A model generated the notes under the pieces. It ran no database searches and was not told the origin of the DNA. It was given only the letters and a program-made list of their open reading frames with translations. From assembly GCA_016840185.1 (NCBI GenBank), contig JAEOSV010000040.1, forward strand, positions 1-27,548: a DNA stretch of 27,548 nt, read 5' to 3'. Both the position numbers and the translations under genes were made by a program. This document shows, one piece after another, positions 1 to 7,170 of this stretch (position 1 is the first letter of the stretch; every line of letters begins with the position of its first letter). Origin of the DNA: Candidatus Hermodarchaeota archaeon. Lineage in GTDB: Archaea > Asgardarchaeota > Hermodarchaeia > Hermodarchaeales > Hermodarchaeaceae.

Positions 1-444
1 AAACCGCACGTTAATTCCAGCACCTATAACCAAACAAAAACCCAGAAACATTGTTACCCAGGGATTCAGAGCAGGAAGAACAAACATCCATAAGAGATTC
101 ATCAAAATCGGATTGGTTTCCTGTAGGTAGAGCCATGGATGATCGATTTGCAATCCCATGATAGTTTGTCCCGAGGATGCCAAGAAAATCAATGCCGCAA
201 TCATGTAGATGATGCTATCGTAGCGATATCTCCACTCTCCAAACAAACTCCGCCGAATGAGAATCATCCCCCATGCAAAACACAGGATAATGATGGCAAG
301 AAATCCGCCGTTCAAATACCAGCTTTGCATTATCTCACTCGGAAGTAAAACTCCAAGAAGATATTCACTAATCATCCCAAGAACCAGAAGACCTAGTCCC
401 ATGAGAAAATAGGCCCGCGTCTTGAATTGGGAATCAGAGCTCAT
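1..444 (-). CDS. Multi-pass membrane protein, 3' end outside the window
   Basis: This reading frame is open from an ATG at 444 to the window edge, giving 148 residues with no stop. The protein begins MSSDSQFKTRAYFLMGLG and has about five hydrophobic segments, near residues 12-31, 45-64, 76-95, 110-122 and 125-145, separated by short polar loops such as RRSLFGEWRYRYD. I do not recognise a family. A TATA-like TTAAATA (minus strand, 471-477) is centred about 30 nt before the ATG and there is no SD site, so the transcript is probably leaderless. It is divergent from the aminotransferase at 593. Its true length is unknown. Confidence 0.72.
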   Translation of the reverse strand, partial: MSSDSQFKTRAYFLMGLGLLVLGMISEYLLGVLLPSEIMQSWYLNGGFLAIIILCFAWGMILIRRSLFGEWRYRYDSIIYMIAALIFLASSGQTIMGLQIDHPWLYLQETNPILMNLLWMFVLPALNPWVTMFLGFCLVIGAGINVRF

Positions 445-470
445 CGTAATTACTCAAGGGAAGGAAGCTG

Positions 471-477
471 TATTTAA
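471..477 (-). promoter_or_regulatory. TATA-like box of the left-edge membrane gene
   Basis: TTAAATA on the minus strand is centred about 30 nt upstream of the ATG at 444. This is the usual TATA-to-start distance of archaeal leaderless genes. No SD-like sequence lies between them. Confidence 0.5.
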
Positions 478-533
478 CTAATCAAGTCTCAAACCTGAAG
501 GGCGCTTGGGTGTCTTGTTGTCGAATAGCAGGA

Positions 534-542
534 TTTTAAATA
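534..542 (+). promoter_or_regulatory. TATA-like box of the aminotransferase gene
   Basis: TTTTAAATA lies about 52 nt before the ATG at 593. This predicts a transcription start near 565 and a short leader. Confidence 0.5.
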
Positions 543-592
543 GAGCCCCATATTCCCTTAACGCACACACTGATTCTGGGTGCTGGTAAAAG

Positions 593-1936
593 ATGAAACG
601 AGACGCAGAAGAATTGTTGAAAGAACTCTGCCCTGATTTGACAATTACGAAAAGCAGTAAAGAATGGGTGCAACGTGCGGAACAAGTTGTTGCCAAAACG
701 ACGCAAAGTCGTGACATCTATCCAGTGGTTGACCATACCCAAGGTGAAGGCCCTTGGATATACGATTTGAAGGGAAATCAGTATCTTGACATGACAGCCG
801 GTGTTGCTGTTCGTGCTCTCGGTATTCGTAATCCTATTGTCCAGGATTTTGAACAGCGCATTAATGGTTATTTACGTGAAGTACCAGGACATGATTTTGA
901 CCTCATCCCCCAAACCCTTCTCGCAGAAAGGCTCACTGGTATTACACCCGGAGATCATGCAAAAGAGGTCTTCTTCACAACAAGCGGTGGGCGCGCCGTT
1001 GAATCAGCAGTCAAATCCGTCATGGATAACACGCATAAGTTTCGCTTCATCGCCTTTCGACCCGCATTCCATGGACGAACAGGCTATGCCCTAGCCCTAA
1101 CGGCTAGTAAACATGCTCACAAAGACTACTATCCACAGGGACTTGATGTTATCCGAGGACCTTACCCCTACTGTTTCCGTTGTCCCTTTGGGCAAGAAGA
1201 AAAAACCTGCAGCCTTGAATGTGTCCAATATCTTCGCGACAGTATTCAATTCGGTGGTACCGATATTGCGGCCATTGTCTTAGAACCAATCTGTGGGGAA
1301 GGAGGTATTCTCCCTGCTCCAGTCAAATGGTTCAAAGAAATCCGAAAACTCGCTGATGAACTGGGTACGAAAATCATCAGTGACGAGGTACAAGCTGGAT
1401 TAGGACGCACTGGAAAATGGTGGGGCATCGAACACGGAGACATTGTTCCTGAATACATCTGCACGGCAAAAGCGTTGGGTGGTGGCTTCCCCTTTGGCGC
1501 TACCATCGGACCCAAACCCCTGTTCACCGACTTCAGTCGACATTCCGAAACCTTTGGGGCCGAACCATATGTGTCCATGCTCTCCCTCTCAGTCATTCGC
1601 ACGATCGAGCGTGATGGATTACTCGAAAACGCCATCAAGCGGGGTCGCCAACTTCTCAAAGGACTGAATGAAATCAAAGAGGACAGCAACATCGTCGGTG
1701 ACGTCCGAGGTCGTGGACTTATGTGTGCGATCGAAATTGTTACTGATAAGAAAACCAATGCTGTTGATCCTAAAAAGCGTGATTCGATTATTAACCAGGC
1801 GGTGAATAAACAACGGCTGTGGGTTCTCGGTGCTGGGCGAAACAGCATCCGGTTCATCCCACCCCTCACCATCACTGCGGAACAAATTAACATCGCCCTC
1901 GAACGCCTTGGCAAAGCAGTGAAATCTGTCAAATAG
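593..1936 (+). CDS. Class III PLP-dependent aminotransferase (or related racemase)
   Basis: This 447-residue protein is a fold-type I PLP enzyme of the acetylornithine/ornithine/4-aminobutyrate aminotransferase family. Visible elements are the cofactor-binding Asp264 in SDEVQAGLGRTG and the probable Schiff-base Lys293 in TAKALGGGFPFGA. Residues 192-210 hold a Cys-rich insert (PYCFRCPFG, then CSLEC), which is characteristic of the archaeal branch that includes Thermococcales ornithine aminotransferases and broad-specificity amino-acid racemases. The usual phosphate-binding SGTEANEAA-type motif reads SGGRAVESA at 131-139, an uncommon variant. The substrate, and transaminase versus racemase activity, cannot be decided from sequence. 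Length is normal. A small membrane gene follows 25 bp downstream and may be co-transcribed. Confidence 0.93.
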   Translation: MKRDAEELLKELCPDLTITKSSKEWVQRAEQVVAKTTQSRDIYPVVDHTQGEGPWIYDLKGNQYLDMTAGVAVRALGIRNPIVQDFEQRINGYLREVPGHDFDLIPQTLLAERLTGITPGDHAKEVFFTTSGGRAVESAVKSVMDNTHKFRFIAFRPAFHGRTGYALALTASKHAHKDYYPQGLDVIRGPYPYCFRCPFGQEEKTCSLECVQYLRDSIQFGGTDIAAIVLEPICGEGGILPAPVKWFKEIRKLADELGTKIISDEVQAGLGRTGKWWGIEHGDIVPEYICTAKALGGGFPFGATIGPKPLFTDFSRHSETFGAEPYVSMLSLSVIRTIERDGLLENAIKRGRQLLKGLNEIKEDSNIVGDVRGRGLMCAIEIVTDKKTNAVDPKKRDSIINQAVNKQRLWVLGAGRNSIRFIPPLTITAEQINIALERLGKAVKSVK

Positions 1937-1961
1937 CGGATAAAATCAAAGGTAGAAATCA

Positions 1962-2177
1962 ATGGCTCTGAAAGCAGATAGACTCGTTTATCTTGCCGTG
2001 GCCTTTTCTATCATCGGAATCATTCTCTTGGTGGCAGGACCATATCTTCCCATTCCCTCGATTATTCCGCTAGCCATAGGTTCAATATGTTTCATCATCG
2101 TCATAGTGACTGCGATCCTTGCCCTTTGCACCTACCAGCGTGGCTTTGCCCAATCCTATGGTCGTGAAGCCTTCTAG
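1962..2177 (+). CDS. Small two-helix membrane protein
   Basis: This 71-residue protein has two hydrophobic helices, about residues 9-27 and 31-55, and a short polar C-terminus ending YGREAF. It starts 25 bp after the aminotransferase stop, with AAAGGT about 8 nt before the ATG, so it may share that transcript. I recognise no family. The hydrophobic pattern and the position directly behind a real gene argue that it is coding. Confidence 0.6.
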   Translation: MALKADRLVYLAVAFSIIGIILLVAGPYLPIPSIIPLAIGSICFIIVIVTAILALCTYQRGFAQSYGREAF

Positions 2178-2376
2178 TCCTGATTGGTTTGCTCTCCTCC
2201 CCCCTCTCGTGGCTCTCCCCCCTCCTCTGTGTGGGGTCGTGGGTGGTGTGGGGGGTTTTGGTGGTGGGAAAAAAGGGGAGTAGTAGGGTGGGTGTTGGGC
2301 CACCTCTACTGGGTTCTTTGCATGGCTAATTGGGGTGTGGGTGGGGGGTTGTGTTTGGGAGCGGTTGACCGGGGGT
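2178..2376. other. Low-complexity C/T-rich then G-rich intergenic stretch with quadruplex motif
   Basis: This 199-bp gap lies between convergent genes. It opens with a pyrimidine tract (about 2196-2230, repeated CTCTCC and CCCCCC) and turns into a G/T-rich block with many G runs up to about 2375. Positions 2275-2299 fit a canonical G3+N1-7 quadruplex: GGGG, 7-nt loop, GGG, 1-nt loop, GGG, 4-nt loop, GGG. A second near-match lies at 2332-2359. Open frames here are low-complexity and not credible genes. A transcription-end role is possible. Confidence 0.6.
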
Positions 2377-2697
2377 TTAGCCGAGTTTGAAGACGCTTTG
2401 CAGTTTCATGAGGTGGCTCATGTCGCCTTGTGACTTGAGTTTGCCTGACATGAAGGCTGCGACGGCGTTGAGTTGTCCGTTGGAGATGGCCATCCAGTCG
2501 TCTTTGCTGATGGTGATGACGAGGTCTGCTTTGTCTGCGGGACCTTCACCCCAGTCGATTTTTTGTTCTTCGATTTTGATGTTGTATTTGTTGTCGCCTT
2601 GGATGTCCATTTCGATGACGCAGTTCCAGCCTGCGGCAGCGGCAGGGTCAAAAGTTCCGACCATGGCTTCTAAGCCTTCTTTTGGAGTGTCTACCAA
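2377..2697 (-). CDS. SCP2 sterol-binding-domain (sterol carrier-like) protein
   Basis: This 106-residue protein is a single SCP2-like domain, a fold with a hydrophobic tunnel that binds lipids or other non-polar ligands. Features typical of the family are the alternating strands (NCVIEMDI, NKYNIKIEE), then ADLVITISKDDWMAISNGQLNAVAAFMSGKLK, and the closing MSHLMKLQSVFKLG. It is probably cytosolic; its ligand is unknown. The start is a TTG: AGGTGA (2704-2709, minus strand) lies six bases upstream and no ATG fits. Codons end overwhelmingly in C (AAC, GAC, ATC, CTC), unlike most neighbours, which suggests strong expression. It has its own TATA box and lies downstream of the regulator at 2796-3485. 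Confidence 0.88.
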   Translation of the reverse strand: MVDTPKEGLEAMVGTFDPAAAAGWNCVIEMDIQGDNKYNIKIEEQKIDWGEGPADKADLVITISKDDWMAISNGQLNAVAAFMSGKLKSQGDMSHLMKLQSVFKLG

Positions 2698-2745
2698 TAG
2701 TATTCACCTAGGAATGTAGGAAGTACTGCCAATGTTGAGGTGGTA

Positions 2746-2756
2746 TTATTTAAAAG
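2746..2756 (-). promoter_or_regulatory. TATA-like box of the SCP2 gene
   Basis: CTTTTAAATAAT on the minus strand, about 54 nt before the TTG start, predicts a leader of roughly 25-30 nt that would contain the AGGTGA site. Confidence 0.5.
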
Positions 2757-2795
2757 CATAACTTACCGGTCAAAATTTCACGCCAATAGCTGCTC

Positions 2796-3485
2796 TTAGC
2801 GATGCGCGATAATGTATCGGCAGTTGTGGGCCCCTTCAGCAATAGCTTGTTCATGTGTTACAATAAGGGACTTGTTATGGGAGTGGGCCATAAGGGTGAT
2901 GAGGCTTTCATGGTATCGGCAGATCGTGCCTGGATACGTTGTAGAGACACCATGGTAAACGCAGTTATTCACCTGAAGATAGAACCCTTTTTCGAAGGGT
3001 GTGTGCTTTGCGTAACACCCCTGTTCATTGATATAATCGCAGATGGTTTGCACCATTTGGGCAAGATCCTTGGGGCGCGTCTTTTCCTTCTCCCAGGTTA
3101 CTGAAAGTCTTTCAACTTGAAGTTTTGCTGCTCGTTCGAGGAGTCCAGTGACATGCTCCGGACCCTCCTCAGTGATAAGCTGCTCAACCAGAGTCAAGGC
3201 AAGATGTTTGAACTGGCGTGGTGGAATGAAGAGCTGCAATCCTTTATCGATACGAAAATATGTGGCGGGTCGTCCTCGTCGTGCGGGTCCTTCTGTGTCT
3301 GTGGTTTCGACGACGACGCCGAGGTTCATGAGGCGTTGTAGGCTATTTCTGACGGCAGTGTAGCTCAATCCAGTCTCTTTGGCTATTCCATCAATAGTCA
3401 CTTGTGGTTTGACTGCAATGGTCTCAACGATTCTCTGATCAATTTCGTAGCGGTCCAACACTCGACCGACTGCTCGTTTAGACAT
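2796..3485 (-). CDS. Winged-helix regulator with three-Cys C-terminal domain (SufR/COG2345-like)
   Basis: This 229-residue transcription factor has a winged helix at residues 17-80 (IVETIAVKPQVTIDGIAKETGLSYTAVRNSLQRL) with a wing ending ARRGRPATYFRI, the GRP motif seen in SufR-like ArsR-family regulators. The C-terminal half carries Cys175, Cys189 and Cys222 (C-x13-C-x32-C), in the order and context of the Fe-S ligands of SufR/COG2345 proteins. An Fe-S- or redox-sensing role is therefore inferred. The ATG at 3485 lies about 55 nt downstream of a TATA box flanked by an inverted repeat, suggesting autoregulation. thiI lies 109 bp upstream and the SCP2 gene 98 bp downstream on the same strand; either could be a target. 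Confidence 0.82.
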   Translation of the reverse strand: MSKRAVGRVLDRYEIDQRIVETIAVKPQVTIDGIAKETGLSYTAVRNSLQRLMNLGVVVETTDTEGPARRGRPATYFRIDKGLQLFIPPRQFKHLALTLVEQLITEEGPEHVTGLLERAAKLQVERLSVTWEKEKTRPKDLAQMVQTICDYINEQGCYAKHTPFEKGFYLQVNNCVYHGVSTTYPGTICRYHESLITLMAHSHNKSLIVTHEQAIAEGAHNCRYIIAHR

Positions 3486-3515
3486 GCGTATACCAAGCCT
3501 CTAGCCTTTTGGGAA

Positions 3516-3552
3516 ACTGACTATGTAATGACGGCGGTTTAAATAAGTCAGT
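3516..3552 (-). promoter_or_regulatory. Promoter of the regulator gene with inverted-repeat half-sites
   Basis: A minus-strand TATA-like TTATTTAAACC (3537-3546 on plus) is bracketed by ACTGAC (3516-3521) and GTCAGT (3547-3552), an inverted repeat with centres 31 bp apart, about three helical turns. One half-site abuts the TATA box and the other falls near the predicted transcription start. This is suitable for autorepression (inference). Confidence 0.45.
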
Positions 3553-3594
3553 CTCTAGAAGTTCTATTTCTTATCTTCTAACAATTAAATTCTT

Positions 3595-4791
3595 CTATTT
3601 TGCCAGCAAAACTCGCTCTAGGTGGGAGACGGCTTCTGTGACCATTTCAGCAATAGGTAATTTTGACTCAGCCGTTTGCACTTCATCCAATAGGGCTGCA
3701 ATGGTGGGTTGCTTGGGAACGGCAAAACAATCACCGACATCCTGACTCGAGACTTTGTACGTCCCAATTCGTCGGGCTAATTCCATGGTCTCCGTTTTGT
3801 CCATGCCAATTAAGGGTCGAAAGATTGGGATGCCAACGGCTGAATCGAGAATCGCGAGATTACTCAACGTCTGGGAGGCAACCTGACCTAGGGTTTCTCC
3901 CGTCACTAATGCTTGGGCTTTCACCTGTGCAGCAACCATGGCACCCATTCGATACATCATCCGTTTGCAGAGAACACAGGTGATTTTTGGATGATCTGGC
4001 ATTTGCAACTGTCGTAAGATGTTATAATAGGGGACAATGAGCAACTCAACTTTTTTATTGGGAATCCACTTCGCCAACTGCTTGGCACTTTCAATGGCTC
4101 GGGAATGCAAATTGTGGTGCGGGGGTGTGTCTGAATCAAAATATACGGGAATGACTTGGGCTCCCCGTTTCATCATCAACCATTGGGCAACTGGGCTATC
4201 GAGTCCTCCGGAATGAAGTCCTAGAACCGTTCCTTGGGACCCGTAGGGTAACCCGCCTGGTCCCTCAACGATTTCAGTGAAGATGTAGGTGATTTTCTCA
4301 CGAATTTCAACGTGAACTTCAACCGCAGGATTATCCAGATTCACAGAAACAGGCTCTTTATACTGCTCCGTCGCTTCGAGAATCACTGCACCCACTTGTG
4401 CAGCAATTTCCTGACTCGTAAATGTATGAGCTTTCACACGTCGTGCTCGAACCGCAAAACTCTGACCCTCAACAATGATTTGCGGTGTCAACTTACTTAA
4501 CAAATCGGTGATCTTGTCGGGCTTGGAGGGAACTGACCACACTGGGCTAGTTGACACAACACCGAAAACTTGAGCTGCGATTTGGGCCCCAGAACCAGGA
4601 TTTGATGTCTGAATGAAAAACCGGCCCCGGTCACGAGTGATTTTTGAATACTCAACACCATGACGGGTTAACATGACACCAAGGTGATTATGAAGAAGTG
4701 TTTCAAAGTGGCGACGAATACCTGGACTTTTCAGCCCAATTTCGCCATAACGTACGAGCACGCGATCCGGTACAATTACCTTAGACAACAA
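3595..4791 (-). CDS. thiI: tRNA 4-thiouridine synthetase ThiI (archaeal type, no rhodanese domain)
   Basis: ThiI adenylates U8 of tRNA and transfers sulfur to give s4U; in some organisms it also serves thiamine synthesis. This 398-residue protein has the N-terminal ferredoxin-like/THUMP region (about 1-175, starting RVLVRYGEIGLKSPGIRRHF), the PP-loop SGGLDSP at 194-200, and the catalytic-type Cys pair CVLC at 272-275. There is no C-terminal rhodanese domain, as in archaeal ThiI, so another persulfide or sulfide donor is implied. Two consecutive TTG codons (4791, 4788) can start it. GGTGAA at 4795-4800 (minus strand) favours the second by spacing. It is divergent from the acyl-CoA synthetase gene. 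Confidence 0.95.
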   Translation of the reverse strand: MLSKVIVPDRVLVRYGEIGLKSPGIRRHFETLLHNHLGVMLTRHGVEYSKITRDRGRFFIQTSNPGSGAQIAAQVFGVVSTSPVWSVPSKPDKITDLLSKLTPQIIVEGQSFAVRARRVKAHTFTSQEIAAQVGAVILEATEQYKEPVSVNLDNPAVEVHVEIREKITYIFTEIVEGPGGLPYGSQGTVLGLHSGGLDSPVAQWLMMKRGAQVIPVYFDSDTPPHHNLHSRAIESAKQLAKWIPNKKVELLIVPYYNILRQLQMPDHPKITCVLCKRMMYRMGAMVAAQVKAQALVTGETLGQVASQTLSNLAILDSAVGIPIFRPLIGMDKTETMELARRIGTYKVSSQDVGDCFAVPKQPTIAALLDEVQTAESKLPIAEMVTEAVSHLERVLLAK

Positions 4792-4802
4792 ATATTCACC
4801 AA

Positions 4803-4822
4803 TTCAAGACACAAATCTTGAA
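4803..4822. promoter_or_regulatory. Perfect inverted repeat upstream of thiI
   Basis: TTCAAGA, six bases, TCTTGAA: 7-bp perfect arms immediately upstream of the thiI SD site, around the expected transcription start. It could be a protein operator or a leader hairpin. Confidence 0.4.
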
Positions 4823-4960
4823 GAAACATGAGGCAACGTTCAAAATTAACCTTATTGTCTATCTCAAGCGAATCATTTTATTTACTTGCACGTTCTGTTG
4901 ACAAGAAAAAGACCGGTTCGCCACTCGCAAACGGTCCTTCAAATAACAGTGTGGATAACC

Positions 4961-6376
4961 ATGGATTCAATTGAGACGCAAATAGATCGCTTCTTCAATC
5001 CCCGAAATGTAGCAATTATCGGTGCTTCACGACGCCCGGGGCGTATTGGGCATATCATTGTAGAACAAATGGTTTCGGCTAAGTTTCCCGGACGACTCTA
5101 TCTTATCAATCCAAAAGCCGCAAAGGACGGATACCACATTCTAGGCATCAAAACCTATGGCTCCATCAAAGATTGTAGCGGACCAATCGATTTAGCAATC
5201 ATCGTTGTTCCAGCAAAATACGTACCCATTGTAATGAAAGATTGCCTTGAAATGAAGGTACCCAACGTGATTATCGTCTCTGGAGGGTTCCGCGAATCCG
5301 GTCCAGAAGGGGTTAAGCTAGAAAAGCAAGTGCTTGAAATTGCGAAAAAAGGAAACATCCGCATCTTGGGACCCAACTGTCTCGGAACCTTCAGCCCCAG
5401 TACACACATTGACACCCTCTTTCTTCCTGAAAGCACAACTCCCCGCCCCAAAGTAGGTCGCATCTCCTTCCTCACCCAATCAGGATCAGTCGGTGGCTCA
5501 GTCATGAGCTTCGCCTACAACGAAGATATTGGCTTCAGTAAATTCGCCAGTTTTGGAAACGCTATTGATGTGGACGAAGGAGATCTCATCGATTACTTAG
5601 AAGATGATGAAGACACTCAAGTCACTGGACTCTATCTCGAATCCATCAATCGGGGACGGAAGTTCATTGACATTTGTAAGCGGGCATGTAAAGTTAAACC
5701 CTTCATTGTTATCAAGGCAGGTCGAAGTAAGGCAGGAACCCGCGCCGTGTCAAGTCACACAGGATCCCTTGCAGGGACTGATCGAATTTATGATGCAGCC
5801 TTTGAAGCTGCGGGTATGATTCGTGTTAAAACTATCGGTGAATTCTTTGATGTGGCTCGAGCGCTAGTTAATCAACCTCCTGCCAAGGGGAACCGCATTG
5901 GAGTCATCACCAGTGGAGGAGGATTTGGAGTAATGACGCTGGATGCACTGGCAGATAATAATCTTGAAGCCCCAGAACTTTCAGAAGCCCTTCAGAAACG
6001 ACTTCACACAAAACTTCCATATTACTATTCAGTTCGCAATCCCATAGATTTAACGGGATCAGCAACAGCAGAGCAATTTTCCTTTTCAATAAACACCCTA
6101 CTTGACAGTGATGAAGTTGACGGCATCATTGTGATTCCCCTTTTCATGACTCCATTACTTGATGCCGAACAAGTGAGTCAAGCAATCATCGAAGCCTCAG
6201 AACAGCGAAAAAAACCCATTATAGTTGTTTCAGTACCATCGACGAAAGAAATTCGAAAGCGGATGTTTAATCTCCGGTTAGCCGGTGTTCCTTCCTATCA
6301 CCTTCCCATCCGTGGGGCTCGTGGTATTGCTGCTCTTGTTGAATACGGAGAAATCCAACGTCGTCCAATAGAATAG
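4961..6376 (+). CDS. acdA: ADP-forming acetate/acyl-CoA synthetase, alpha subunit
   Basis: This protein interconverts acyl-CoA + ADP + phosphate with acid + ATP + CoA, the archaeal energy-conserving step at the end of sugar and amino-acid fermentation. Its 471 residues match the separate alpha subunit: a CoA-binding Rossmann domain (FFNPRNVAIIGASRRPGRIG, 11-30) followed by two succinyl-CoA-synthetase-like domains (ILGPNCLGTFSP, 135-146; LTQSGSVGGS, 171-180). His266 in SSHTGSLAG is the expected phosphorylated His. The ATP-grasp beta subunit is not fused and not in this window. The frame extends back to a TTG at 4886, but homology begins at the ATG at 4961, so I use that start. A TATA-like stretch lies near 4873-4885. 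Confidence 0.93.
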   Translation: MDSIETQIDRFFNPRNVAIIGASRRPGRIGHIIVEQMVSAKFPGRLYLINPKAAKDGYHILGIKTYGSIKDCSGPIDLAIIVVPAKYVPIVMKDCLEMKVPNVIIVSGGFRESGPEGVKLEKQVLEIAKKGNIRILGPNCLGTFSPSTHIDTLFLPESTTPRPKVGRISFLTQSGSVGGSVMSFAYNEDIGFSKFASFGNAIDVDEGDLIDYLEDDEDTQVTGLYLESINRGRKFIDICKRACKVKPFIVIKAGRSKAGTRAVSSHTGSLAGTDRIYDAAFEAAGMIRVKTIGEFFDVARALVNQPPAKGNRIGVITSGGGFGVMTLDALADNNLEAPELSEALQKRLHTKLPYYYSVRNPIDLTGSATAEQFSFSINTLLDSDEVDGIIVIPLFMTPLLDAEQVSQAIIEASEQRKKPIIVVSVPSTKEIRKRMFNLRLAGVPSYHLPIRGARGIAALVEYGEIQRRPIE

Positions 6377-7063
6377 TTAACCTTGGAATTTCTGGAATTT
6401 TAACAAGTCATGCAAATCAGTAATGGTAAGATCAGGTGGGGGCTGCAAATTATTTGGTGTATCTTGATTTGGGCGGTCAATCAACACGGTCACCATTCCC
6501 ACACGATTTCCACCGATGATATCACTACTTGAATCCCCTACCATCACAGCTTCTTCGGGAAGGGCATTCAGCTTTTTTAAACATCGGAGAAACCCCTCCG
6601 GTTCAGGTTTTGCCTTTTCCTGTTCCACCGTTCCCAACATCACAAAAACCTCGAAGAACTTTTCCAAATCAAAGGATTTCACTTCCAACCAAGCAATATC
6701 TGGTGGAGTATTGGTGAGCAGACCAAGTGAAAATCGCTCCTGCAAGGGCGCTAAAACTTCAACGTCATCAAAAAGCCGAACCTCACCTGATTTAATCATC
6801 CTTTGACGCTTTTCCAGATCAAGGACATCAAAATGGTGAATAAACGACGGATAATCCTCAACACCCCAACTTTGTAGAACACTTTCAAACTCACCACCAG
6901 TATGCCAGAGGGCTAGACGCGTTTCTTGTGGTGGAACTTTAATATTGAACTCGGTGAGGGCTTCCACTAATAAATCATCAAAGAATTCCCAAATTAAAGG
7001 AAGTTTTACCAGGGTTCCATCCAAATCAAACAACATAGCCTTAATCGGTGTATCAAACGTCAT
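6377..7063 (-). CDS. HAD-superfamily hydrolase (phosphatase-like)
   Basis: This 228-residue HAD hydrolase has all four catalytic motifs: DLDGT at 13-17 (nucleophile Asp13, acid/base Asp15), LLTNT at 115-119, Lys152 in AKPEPEG, and GDSSSD at 176-181. A helical cap of about 70 residues after motif I (subclass I) is typical of phosphoglycolate-phosphatase-like and dehalogenase-like enzymes that act on small phosphomonoesters. The substrate cannot be read from sequence. Its TAA stop directly abuts the TAG stop of the convergent acyl-CoA synthetase gene with no gap. It is divergent from an MtnA-family isomerase, which might hint at a sugar-phosphate substrate. Confidence 0.87.
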   Translation of the reverse strand: MTFDTPIKAMLFDLDGTLVKLPLIWEFFDDLLVEALTEFNIKVPPQETRLALWHTGGEFESVLQSWGVEDYPSFIHHFDVLDLEKRQRMIKSGEVRLFDDVEVLAPLQERFSLGLLTNTPPDIAWLEVKSFDLEKFFEVFVMLGTVEQEKAKPEPEGFLRCLKKLNALPEEAVMVGDSSSDIIGGNRVGMVTVLIDRPNQDTPNNLQPPPDLTITDLHDLLKFQKFQG

Positions 7064-7116
7064 CAGGGTGCACCAAACTCTAAGTTAATGTAGTTGTGCT
7101 AATTTCATAGTGACTC

Positions 7117-7131
7117 CCAAAACTCTTTTGG
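7117..7131. promoter_or_regulatory. Perfect inverted repeat in the HAD/MtnA divergent promoter region
   Basis: CCAAAA, three bases, TTTTGG: 6-bp arms in the 107-bp space between the divergent HAD and isomerase genes. It is a candidate operator serving one or both. Confidence 0.35.
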
Positions 7132-7170
7132 TCTCGAAATTTGATAATTGAAACAATTGGAGGCTTGGTT

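Noticed and set aside
1246..1962. 238-aa minus-strand frame
   Set aside because: Antisense to the well-supported aminotransferase; Ser/Arg/Pro-rich shadow composition.
2184..2390. 68-aa plus-strand frame
   Set aside because: Lies wholly in the low-complexity G/T-rich gap; Gly/Trp-rich translation with no SD and no protein-like pattern.
4886..4960. N-terminal extension of the acyl-CoA synthetase from a TTG
   Set aside because: The 25 extra residues (HVLLTRKRPVRHSQ...) match nothing expected; the family start is at the ATG 4961.
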